Part shown: in pieces, positions 42,601-49,389 of the stretch
How positions within the stretch are numbered: the stretch's first letter is position 1
Layout: each line of letters starts with the position of its first letter
Assembly: GCA_031410595.1 (NCBI GenBank)
Contig: JANNZM010000067.1
Coordinates: forward strand, 1-54,589
DNA length: 54,589 bases
Direction of reading: 5' to 3'
Source of the DNA: JANMCE01 sp031410595
Lineage (GTDB): Bacteria; Actinomycetota; Acidimicrobiia; Acidimicrobiales; Ilumatobacteraceae
Translations under genes and position numbers: made by a program
The notes under the pieces: model-generated
The model's input: the letters and a program-made list of their open reading frames with translations, nothing else
Told to the model about the DNA's origin: nothing
The model's database searches: none

Positions 42601-43642
42601 CCCCGGCACGTACAAGGTCACGTTCACCACGCTGCCCGTGGGCTTCGCACCGACGGTCACCGCGGCTGGCGCCGACCGTTCCCTCGACAGCGACGGCGCA
42701 ACGACCGAGGCGGTAACCCTGGCCACGGGTGATGACAATCTCACGCTTGACCTCGGCCTGTTCGCCCCCACCGCGATCGGCGATTTCACGTGGCTCGACT
42801 CGAACAAGAACGGTGTCTACGACTCGGGCGAACCGCCGCTTGCCGGAGTAACCGTGACGCTGCTCGACAAGGCCGGCCAGCCGGTCTCGACCGACGCCGA
42901 CGGCAAGGCCATCGCGCCGCAGGTCACCGGAACCGATGGTCGCTATCTGTTCGGCAACCTTCGCCCCGGCACCTACCAGGTAAAGTTCGTGTCGCCCGTT
43001 GGATATGAGGCCACGCAGGAAACGCAGGGTGAAGATCCCGCCCTCGATTCGAACGGCCCACTGGCTACCAGCGCCTACCTCGCTGCGGGCCAGCAGGACC
43101 TCACGCTCGACGCCGGATACGTGCCACAGCTGGCCCGTCTCGGGGACCGCGTGTGGTTCGATGCCAACGAGAACGGGGTGCAGGATGCCGGTGAGAAGGG
43201 TGTGGCCGGTGTTGTGGTCAACCTCTTCGATTGCGATGGTGTACCGCTGGACACGACGACGACCGACACCGCTGGCAACTATGGCTTTGCCGAGTTGCTC
43301 CCCGGTTGCTACGTGGTGCAGTTTGTGCCGCCCGCAACGATGCAGTTCACCAAGCCAGGCATCGGATCCCCCGAAACCGACTCAAATGCCGATGTAAATA
43401 CGGGCCGCACAGCTGCAGTCACACTGGTCGGCGGACAGGTTGATCCGACCATCGATGCCGGCGTCTTCTTGAAGCCCGCCGTGAGGCCGGGAACCGCTCC
43501 GACGTCAGTCCCGGCCGTCACCGCCGGCAGACTTCCCCGCACCGGTTCCAGCACCTACCGCAGCGTGGTAGCCGCCGGCCTCCTTGCCGAAATCGGCGCC
43601 CTCTTCCTCTTCATCGACAGCCGTCGCAAGAAGCTGACCTGA
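39677..43642 (+). CDS. SdrD-repeat surface protein with LPRTG sorting signal
   Basis: Protein of up to 1321 aa; an ATG at 39740 is an alternative but would lose the basic n-region (RHRSR) of the signal peptide. One SdrD_B-like domain (about 55-150, FRDYNGNGAKD) is followed by a large region (about 160-620) with beta-propeller-like strands and many Trp and Asp. Five SdrD_B repeats follow, beginning GNRVWLDTNSNGVQD (about 631), GNRVFKDTDNSS (about 764), GNYVWIDTNHDGLQ (about 916), GDFTWLDSNKNGVYD (about 1034) and GDRVWFDANENGVQD (about 1154). These D-x-N-x-(D/N)-G loops bind calcium in staphylococcal relatives. The C-terminus has LPRTG (about 1286-1290), a hydrophobic helix and RRKK, the sortase cell-wall anchor. 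No sortase gene is in the window. Confidence 0.88.
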   Translation: MAVHHSVLNRLHPLSRHRSRNMSILLAALGVGLIGMGLVGPATTGAGATGTSGAVTGIVFRDYNGNGAKDDLEPGQEGIEVRAFDATGAPVGALVKSVADGSYNLAVSAGDGTAVRVEFGIPVAYNFLQSGPVGISSGTSVQFTTVGAKANFGVWNPTEYCQANPTLVLACHTFGDPVKGTSSGNGALKTFPADAKGSAFDKTNSTTATNLAKNKDLGATFGLAYNRTSKDIYASAFHRVYAGYGPGGTGAIYKVAADGTPTLLTTIPNAGDDTRAAFAPNTTGPNADWLNDPTWDKVGKTSLGGLVLSDDETTVWVVNLNDRSLYPVNVADGAVGQPVAIPLATGGKITCDANDVRPMALANHDGKLYVGETCSAESSKAAGNLAMSIYTFDPTAKTFAAAPVFETKIDQTHGYAGNGCGPNGGSGAWNAWTPTDVFNSKTNHQCSYPQPWLTGIAFDRGNLVLGIRDRFGDQAGEDHPVGGEGVSAGDLLRACGSLGTGWVLESNGSCGGVKGGGVGDKQGPGGGEFYNRESFSSVHRETSLGSVLQLAGSPNVMYTVFDPSTVNGNDWRAGGTHTDSDANGANVRYFEVFDKCDSSGFSCPAGRTATGTFGKANSLGELEAMCDKAPIEIGNRVWLDTNSNGVQDANEAGIGGVTVSLFEGATSVGTTKTAADGTYVFNASDVPGGVKMMTEYTIRLDNAVDTAANGPLNGISLTDAKIGANRSIDSDGVYVGKVATITYTTGRAGMNDHTLDFGFRSTYALGNRVFKDTDNSSTLTAADGAKPGIGNVTVELFKSGVIDPIASTKTDTNGYYCFNNLGAGQYVASVEAANFSGPLVGLTSSTGPGQEADPNLDVDNNDNGIDGAGAINSGVIVLGGDEPLAEVDGKDACAGTPDNRHNLSIDFGFYGAAALGNYVWIDTNHDGLQNEPAENGVNGVTVTVTDGTGKVVGSALTANNPDGGAPGYYHVTNLAPGTYKVTFTTLPVGFAPTVTAAGADRSLDSDGATTEAVTLATGDDNLTLDLGLFAPTAIGDFTWLDSNKNGVYDSGEPPLAGVTVTLLDKAGQPVSTDADGKAIAPQVTGTDGRYLFGNLRPGTYQVKFVSPVGYEATQETQGEDPALDSNGPLATSAYLAAGQQDLTLDAGYVPQLARLGDRVWFDANENGVQDAGEKGVAGVVVNLFDCDGVPLDTTTTDTAGNYGFAELLPGCYVVQFVPPATMQFTKPGIGSPETDSNADVNTGRTAAVTLVGGQVDPTIDAGVFLKPAVRPGTAPTSVPAVTAGRLPRTGSSTYRSVVAAGLLAEIGALFLFIDSRRKKLT

Positions 43643-43708
43643 CGAAGTCGAAGAACCCTCGCACCGTCATTGCCCTACGCTTTGCCCATGACGACGCGAC
43701 CTGAGGGA

Positions 43709-43798
43709 TTGACCGAGCGAAGCGAGACTGAGCGAGGCGGAGCGGTAGCGACCGAGCGAAGCATGAAGGGAGCGGTAGCGACCGAGCGAAGCATGAAG
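43709..43798 (+). repeat. tandem 30-bp repeat at the 5' end of the molybdopterin oxidoreductase frame
   Basis: Two exact 30-bp units (43739-43768 and 43769-43798), each containing AGCGGTAGCGACCGAGCGAA, encode GAVATERSMK twice. A degenerate portion with GACCGAGCGAAGCGAG lies at 43711-43737. GAGCGAAGC/GAGCGAGGC words recur. This looks like a short dispersed-repeat element inserted near the gene start rather than enzyme sequence. Confidence 0.75.
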
Positions 43799-43810
43799 AG
43801 CACGAAGAGC

Positions 43811-45844
43811 ATGAAGGGAACGTGTCATCACGATTGTCCGGACTCATGCGGGTGGGTCGTAACGGTCGAGGATGGCGTGGCGGTGAAGCTGCGCGGGAAC
43901 CCCGAGCACCCGTACTCGAAGGGCGAGTTGTGCCCGAAGGTCAACCGCATGCTCGACCGAGTCTACAGCCCAGATCGCATCCTCACCCCGTTGGTTCGGG
44001 TCGGGCCCAAAGGCTCTGGTCAGTTCGAGCCGGCGTCATGGGATAACGCCCTCGCGCTGGTTGCGTCACGACTACACGACGTGATCGACCGGTTCGGCGG
44101 CGAGGCGGTGCTGCCGTATGGCTCGGCGGGCACCCAGGGGTTGTTGCAGATGTCGTCGCTCGATCAGCGCTTCTTCGCCAAGGTCGGGTCAACACGCCAG
44201 ACCGGTTCAATCTGCGGTGCGACTGCCGGTGCCGGAGTGGCCAGCACCAACGGAACGTCGAAGGCGGCCGACGCCACCAACGTGCGCTACTCGAAGTTCG
44301 TCATCCTGTGGGGCACCAATACCAAGGTCACTAATCGACACCTGTGGCCCTTCATCGAGGAAGCACGCGCCAATGGGGCGCAGATCGTCGTCATCGATCC
44401 GATCCGCACGACCACCGCCGAGGACGCCGACTGGTTCATCCAGCCGCTGCCCGGCACCGACGTCGCGCTCATGTTGGCCATGATGCACATCCTCATCCGT
44501 GACGGCCTTCTCGACCACGACTACGTGGAGCAACACACCGTCGGTATCGAAAGGCTGACCTCTCACGTCGCGGACTGGACGCCCCACCGGGCGGCCGAGG
44601 TATGCGGTCTGACCGTTGATGAAATCGAACGACTTGCCCACGCGTATGGCATCGCGCAGCCCGCCATGATTCGCACCCTCATCGGTGCCGAACACCACGA
44701 ACATGGCGCCATGTTTTTCCGCACGTTGGCCTGTCTACCGGCCCTGACCGGGTCGTGGAAACACAAGGGTGGCGGCCTCGCTCGCAGCGTTGGCGCATGG
44801 TCCGACGTCAACGTGGATGACTCGGTCTTCGCTGCACCGCACCTCGCCGGCGGCAAGGAACGCCGTGGCCTCAACGCGGTGCATCTCGGTCGCTCGCTCA
44901 CCGACCCTGCTGTTGGTGTCCACGCGCTGTTCGTGTGGAACTGCAATCCGCTGGTGACGGTGCCCACTGCGCAACTGATCCGAAAAGGTCTCGAGCGCGA
45001 AGAGCTGCTGTGTGTTGTCAGTGAGCACTTCATGACCGACACTGCGATGTACGCCGATGTGATCTTCCCGGCCACAACGCAGATTGAACAGACCGAGGTT
45101 GTCACCGCGTGGGGCCATCTCTACCTTGGCTACAACCACGCTGCCATCGCCCCTCTTGGTGAGTCGGTGCCGAACACCGAACTGTGGCGGCGGCTCGCTC
45201 GCGCCATGGGCTACACCGAACCGGAGCTGTTCGAATCGGATGAATCGCTCCTGCAGTCAGCGATGAAAAACGTCGACATGGACCGACTGAAGCGCGACGC
45301 GTTCGTCCGCCTCGATCTGCCCGAGGACTTCCGCCCATATAAGGACGGCGGATTCGCGACCGCAAGCGGCAAGGCCGAGTTGTGGAGCGAACTGGCCGAA
45401 GCGCTCGGCGGTGACGGGCTCCCCACCTACCATGCGGCCAATGAGGGCCCCGACGGTGACCCGGCACTGATCGGCCGCTTCCCGCTGGTGCTTCTGACAC
45501 CCAAGCAGCATCACCGCTTTCTCAACACGTCGTACTCGCATCTGCCCAAGCACGGTCCGTTGGAAGGTGCGCCATTCCTCGAACTGGACGCGGCCGACGC
45601 GGCTGCGCGTGGCATTGCCAACGGCGATCAGGTCGTGGTCCGCAACGACCGCGGCACCCTCTGCTTGGAAGCCCGCGTATCGGGCCGGTTGCGACCCGGG
45701 GTTGTTGCAGTGCCGTTCGGCTGGTGGGCCGATCAGCACGGTGAGCGAGCCACCGCCAACGCCCTCACCAGCGACACCGACACCGACTGGGGCGGTGGCG
45801 TCGCCTTCTCCGACACGCTCGTTGAAGTCGCTCTGGCGCCGTAG
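43811..45844 (+). CDS. molybdopterin-dependent oxidoreductase (BisC/FdhF-like)
   Basis: About 677 aa from ATG 43811; earlier in-frame ATGs at 43688, 43763 and 43793 would add up to 41 residues made of tandem repeats. The N-terminal 4Fe-4S motif CHHDCPDSCG...ELCPK is complete. VEDGVAVKLRGNPEHP, GSAGTQGLLQ, TGSICGATAG and VIWGTNTKVT-like WGTNTKVTNRHLWPF follow, then the IDPIRTTTAEDADWFIQPLPGTD pterin block (about 200-225). The C-terminal MoCo-dinucleotide domain has LLTPKQHHRFLNTSY and VVRNDRG. The electron-transfer subunits and substrate are unknown; no partner genes are nearby. A cytoplasmic location is likely as there is no Tat signal. Confidence 0.85.
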   Translation: MKGTCHHDCPDSCGWVVTVEDGVAVKLRGNPEHPYSKGELCPKVNRMLDRVYSPDRILTPLVRVGPKGSGQFEPASWDNALALVASRLHDVIDRFGGEAVLPYGSAGTQGLLQMSSLDQRFFAKVGSTRQTGSICGATAGAGVASTNGTSKAADATNVRYSKFVILWGTNTKVTNRHLWPFIEEARANGAQIVVIDPIRTTTAEDADWFIQPLPGTDVALMLAMMHILIRDGLLDHDYVEQHTVGIERLTSHVADWTPHRAAEVCGLTVDEIERLAHAYGIAQPAMIRTLIGAEHHEHGAMFFRTLACLPALTGSWKHKGGGLARSVGAWSDVNVDDSVFAAPHLAGGKERRGLNAVHLGRSLTDPAVGVHALFVWNCNPLVTVPTAQLIRKGLEREELLCVVSEHFMTDTAMYADVIFPATTQIEQTEVVTAWGHLYLGYNHAAIAPLGESVPNTELWRRLARAMGYTEPELFESDESLLQSAMKNVDMDRLKRDAFVRLDLPEDFRPYKDGGFATASGKAELWSELAEALGGDGLPTYHAANEGPDGDPALIGRFPLVLLTPKQHHRFLNTSYSHLPKHGPLEGAPFLELDAADAAARGIANGDQVVVRNDRGTLCLEARVSGRLRPGVVAVPFGWWADQHGERATANALTSDTDTDWGGGVAFSDTLVEVALAP

Positions 45845-45897
45845 CTGTAGGAATCGGTTAGGTGCCGACTGGATTTGAGCCTGCGTTAGCGACTGCG

Positions 45898-45960
45898 ACA
45901 CGGAGGAATGTACACATTCTTCTGTGTGATACACGGAGGATGGTATACATTCCTCCGTGT
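45898..45960. promoter_or_regulatory. double palindrome upstream of the AAA ATPase gene
   Basis: Outer arms ACACGGAGGAATGTA (45898-45912) and TACATTCCTCCGTGT (45946-45960) are perfect 15-bp inverted repeats. Internally, ACACGGAGGAATGT with ACATTCTTCTGTGT (45914-45927) and ACACGGAGGATGGTAT with ATACATTCCTCCGTGT form two tandem imperfect palindromes, that is, four half-sites. TATACATT (45944-45951) may be the -10 of a leaderless transcript starting near GTG 45959, in which case the right half overlaps the promoter. Confidence 0.7.
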
Positions 45961-47380
45961 GGTTACGAAGATAGGGCAGCTCGCCCAGGAGATATCCCGG
46001 CTCAATCCGTGGTGGCGCGAACCTACCTGGGCGGCGCAAGACCCGGATCTCCGAGATGTCGCAGCGACCGGGCTTGGATACCGACACCAGGTCCTGGATG
46101 ACCTGCAGCCGGGTAGTCTTTACATATTGCGAGGACCGCGACGCGTCGGCAAGACGGTTGCTGTCAAGCAGCACATCCACGAACTGCTGACCGAGGGCGC
46201 ACCGCCGACGAGCATCGTTCGGATCGCCGCCGACGGCTGGAATGCCAAGGAAATTCGCACGGTCGTTCAGAACACGGCGTTACCGCCGATACCCAGAGGG
46301 CACCATCGGACCTGGTTCTTCGACGAGATATCAGCCGTGACCGGCGACTGGGCACAACAGATAAAATGGCTGCGGGACAACGATGCTGATTTTCGCCACT
46401 CGACCGTGGTGCTGACTGGCTCGAACGCAAGCGCGCTGACCAGTGCCGCAGGAACACTTGCAGGTCGACGGGGAACAGGAGACTCGCTCGATCGCACCCT
46501 GCTGCCAATCGGGTTCAGAACGTTCGTCGCGCTCGTCAAAGGCGCGCTGCCGGATGCCACGCAACTCGCGCCATCCCAGCTGCGAACCCCTGCCGCACGC
46601 GCTGCTTTCAACGACCTACTTCCGTGGCTCGATGACCTCGTTCGTCTTTGGGAGCTCTACCTCTCATACGGAGGCTTCCCGAAAGCGGTCGCCGCAGCCG
46701 CCGACGGCCTACCGATTCCGTCCAGTCTCGCGGAGGACATGTTTAACGTCATCGCCGGTGATGCGTTCCGCAACAGCAAACTCAGCGTTACCACCGAGAT
46801 GGCCCTGCTTGAACGGCTGTGGTCGGCCATGGCCTCACCCGCCAACCTCAGCAACGTCGCCAACGACATTGGTGTCACCCCGGACGTTGTTGTTCGCCAC
46901 GTCGGTTACCTCGGTGACTCGTACCTTTCCTGGCGCTGCGCGCAGCGGGCCGACAATATATGGCTCCCACGCCAACGAGCGCAGGACAAGATTTACGCCA
47001 TCGACCCGCTGGTTGCCCGGCTGGCTCATCTGCGGAATCCCGAGCGAACCGATATTGACCCGACGGTACTCACCGAAATGCAGATCGGTATGGCGATTCG
47101 GCGCAGCATCATCCGCGCCAACCCGATTGCCCTGAACGACGACTTCCTTTTCTATGCACGAACGGCCACCCGCAAGGAGATCGACTTCGTCTCCCGTGAC
47201 CTGGCCGGTGCCGCGATCGAGGGCAAGTACATCGAGGACGGCGGCTGGCACGCCGGGGCCGCCACCTTGAACGCGTCCGAATGGGCCGGCATTGTCTGCA
47301 CCCGTAACGTCTTGAATCTCGACCGTGACGAAGCCTGGGCCGTACCCGCCGCCCTGCTCGCGTACACCCTCGATACCTGA
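45959..47380 (+). CDS. AAA-family ATPase with DUF4143 C-terminal domain
   Basis: About 473 aa from GTG 45959 (a longer frame starts at ATG 45908, inside the palindrome). QEISRLNPWWREPTW is near the N-terminus, Walker A is LRGPRRVGKTVAVKQ (about 52), and Walker B is TWFFDEISAVTGDW (about 117). LTGSNASAL, GRRGTGDSLDRTLLPIGFRTF and YLSYGGFPKAV are the AAA_14/DUF4143 hallmarks. The C-terminal REIDFVSRD-like segment KEIDFVSRDLAGAAIEGKY resembles a nuclease-like or PD-(D/E)XK-like core typical of DUF4143. Members are common single-gene ATPases of unknown function, often horizontally acquired. Confidence 0.85.
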   Translation: MVTKIGQLAQEISRLNPWWREPTWAAQDPDLRDVAATGLGYRHQVLDDLQPGSLYILRGPRRVGKTVAVKQHIHELLTEGAPPTSIVRIAADGWNAKEIRTVVQNTALPPIPRGHHRTWFFDEISAVTGDWAQQIKWLRDNDADFRHSTVVLTGSNASALTSAAGTLAGRRGTGDSLDRTLLPIGFRTFVALVKGALPDATQLAPSQLRTPAARAAFNDLLPWLDDLVRLWELYLSYGGFPKAVAAAADGLPIPSSLAEDMFNVIAGDAFRNSKLSVTTEMALLERLWSAMASPANLSNVANDIGVTPDVVVRHVGYLGDSYLSWRCAQRADNIWLPRQRAQDKIYAIDPLVARLAHLRNPERTDIDPTVLTEMQIGMAIRRSIIRANPIALNDDFLFYARTATRKEIDFVSRDLAGAAIEGKYIEDGGWHAGAATLNASEWAGIVCTRNVLNLDRDEAWAVPAALLAYTLDT

Positions 47381-47497
47381 CTCTCGTGGGCTGGGCCGTT
47401 TGGATCATCTCTGTACCAGAGGCTTGTCATGTATTCGTAATGTTTGTAATGTTACTGACACAGAGCGACACGCTCTCCACCATCTGGGGTATCGGCC

Positions 47498-47534
47498 CTT
47501 GAGTCACATGAAGACCGCCCGCTTCTGACTCAAG
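47498..47534. terminator. inverted repeat between convergent genes
   Basis: CTTGAGTCA (47498-47506) and TGACTCAAG (47526-47534) are perfect 9-bp arms with a 19-nt loop, in the 185-bp gap between the convergent ATPase and response-regulator genes. A likely bidirectional terminator; a second weak stem (ACCGG/CCGGT with CATTTTTC) lies just to its right. Confidence 0.5.
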
Positions 47535-47565
47535 AACCGGTACCCCGGTACATTTTTCGGACCGG

Positions 47566-48225
47566 TCAAATGTCGTTTGCTTGGCTGTTGAGATGAGCCA
47601 GCACGGCCAGCACCCGACGATGTTCGTTGGAGGATGCGACCAGGTCGAGCTTGGTGAAGATATTGGCAATGTGCTTCTCGATGGCACCCGTCGACAGCAC
47701 AAGCTTCTCGGCGAGGCCTGCGTTCGACTTGCCTTCGGCCATGAGTGCCAACACCTCTTGCTCGCGTGGCGTGAGTCGATCCAGCGCACCGCCCGGCCGC
47801 CGACGAGACACGAGTTGCGCCACCACCTCGGGGTCAAGAGCGGTTCCGCCCGCAGCAACCCGTCGAACGGAATCGACGAACGCAGCTACGTCGAAGATGC
47901 GATCCTTCAACAGGTAGCCGATACCACCGCGACCATCGGCCAACAGTTCGGCCGCGTAGGAACGCTCGACGTACTGGGAGACGACCAGGATCGATGTCTC
48001 GGGCGCAGACTGGCGCAGCTCGATAGCGGCTCGCAAGCCCTCGTCGCGAAACGTTGGTGGAAGACGAATGTCCACGATGGCGATCTCGGGCTGCTCACGC
48101 TCGACGGTCGTGATCAGATCGGTGGGGTTGTCTACCGCGGCGATGACATCGATGCCGTTGTCTCGCAGCAGGCGGGTGAGCCCGTCGCGCAGCAGTGCGA
48201 GGTCTTCAGCGATCACTGCCCGCAT
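47566..48225 (-). CDS. NarL/LuxR-family response regulator
   Basis: Protein of 219 aa. The receiver domain has acidic AEDLALLRDGL and phosphoacceptor Asp in IAIVDIRLPP, with the conserved Ser/Thr region ILVVSQY and Lys in YLLKDR. The LuxR HTH domain (about 150-205) has LTPREQEVLALMAEGKSNAGLAEKLVLSTGAIEKHIANIFTKL. It is the partner of the overlapping histidine kinase and probably controls the divergent MMPL exporter gene. Confidence 0.93.
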   Translation of the reverse strand: MRAVIAEDLALLRDGLTRLLRDNGIDVIAAVDNPTDLITTVEREQPEIAIVDIRLPPTFRDEGLRAAIELRQSAPETSILVVSQYVERSYAAELLADGRGGIGYLLKDRIFDVAAFVDSVRRVAAGGTALDPEVVAQLVSRRRPGGALDRLTPREQEVLALMAEGKSNAGLAEKLVLSTGAIEKHIANIFTKLDLVASSNEHRRVLAVLAHLNSQANDI

Positions 48226-49238
48226 GGAAGCTCCGCCCGAATCACGGTCGGCCCACCCGCGGGACTAGCCACGAACAGATGACCGTCGAGAGCCTCCACC
48301 CGTCGACGCAACCCACGCAGGCCATGGCCGGCGACATCGGCACCGCCGCGACCATCGTCGGTAACTTCCACCTGCAGGGTGTTGTCGGTGCGATTGAGCA
48401 GCACATCGATCCGGTTGGCCCGAGCATGTTTTGCGGCATTGGTAAGCGCCTCGGCCACCACGAAGTACGCAGCTGTCTCCACCGGCTCGGTCGGTCGGCT
48501 CGTGATGTGCGACGCAACGTGCACGGTGATGGGTGAGCGATCAACGAGAGACGAGATCGCAGCTTCCAGGCCGCGATCGGCGAGCACTGGTGGTCGGATA
48601 CCGCGCACCAGATCACGGAGCTCCTTCAATGCGTCACCCACGCCCTCGCGAGCCTCGCTGACGAGCAGCCGAGCACCGTCGGGATCGGTAGCAAACTTCT
48701 GCTCAGCCATGCCGAGGTTCATGCCAAGAGCAACCAGTCGGGCCTGCGCGCCATCGTGTAGGTCTCGCTCAATACGACTGAGATCGCTCTGCTGCATTTC
48801 GACAGCATCGCTGCGCCTCACTTCGAGATGCTCGATGCGCCGCGACAACACATACAACCAGTGGATAGCAAGAGCGATAGCGAAACTGAGGATCGGCCAG
48901 ACCGGCCAAAAGTAACCGCGGCCGGCGAACACCCATATTGCGGTAACCATGGCGGAGAGGATCAGCGCGACTCCGAGATGGAGCGCGAAGCCAGTAGTCA
49001 TCCGTCGTTTCATCCACCGACCAGGGTTTTCGAATACCACGAGGAACAGACGGTGGACGGCGAGTGCCATGGCGAAAAAGAGGATTGGCCATTCGGGCCA
49101 CGGATAGGAGAATGGGCCGCTGGTGACGACCCAAATGATGAGGAGCACCACGGCCAGGCCGCCGCTGATCGCGGTGTGGAGGCGAAACAGCTGGCGGCGC
49201 TTGAGATGGACGCGTGGATCGGTACTCACTTCTCCCAT
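48213..49238 (-). CDS. DesK-type sensor histidine kinase with 2TM repeats
   Basis: Protein of 341 aa. Two similar two-helix membrane modules (about 20-70 and 85-135) each contain '(P/V)W.(E/V)WPIL.FA(M/I)AL.(V/I)H', the 2TM-domain pattern. The HisKA_3 dimerisation domain follows with the phospho-His in ERDLHDGAQARLVALGM and HATPase with EALTNAAKHARA and DDGRGG. The start is ATG 49238 with GAGGCAGG upstream. The end overlaps the response regulator by 13 nt. It belongs to the NarL-partner kinase class. Confidence 0.9.
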   Translation of the reverse strand: MGEVSTDPRVHLKRRQLFRLHTAISGGLAVVLLIIWVVTSGPFSYPWPEWPILFFAMALAVHRLFLVVFENPGRWMKRRMTTGFALHLGVALILSAMVTAIWVFAGRGYFWPVWPILSFAIALAIHWLYVLSRRIEHLEVRRSDAVEMQQSDLSRIERDLHDGAQARLVALGMNLGMAEQKFATDPDGARLLVSEAREGVGDALKELRDLVRGIRPPVLADRGLEAAISSLVDRSPITVHVASHITSRPTEPVETAAYFVVAEALTNAAKHARANRIDVLLNRTDNTLQVEVTDDGRGGADVAGHGLRGLRRRVEALDGHLFVASPAGGPTVIRAELPCGQ

Positions 49239-49333
49239 CCTGCCTCGTTTCACCGTGGGGCACAGCAGGGCGGGCGGGTGTCCGCGCGGGGGCTAACCCC
49301 ACCACGGTTTGGCGGGGCTGCCGGATGGGAACC

Positions 49334-49378
49334 TTGATCGGCTTCCTTCAGGCTGAGAGTGCCCCTGGTATCGATCAA
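49334..49378. promoter_or_regulatory. inverted TTGATCG sites upstream of the MMPL gene
   Basis: TTGATCG (49334-49340) and CGATCAA (49372-49378) are inverted copies 31 nt apart, ending 11 nt before the MMPL start. They lie in the divergent region shared with the two-component genes and could be response-regulator sites or a leader stem. Confidence 0.4.
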
Positions 49379-49389
49379 AGGACACACTC

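Noticed and set aside
43739..43798. Possible CRISPR array
   Set aside because: Only two adjacent 30-bp copies without spacers and inside a coding frame; no cas genes nearby.
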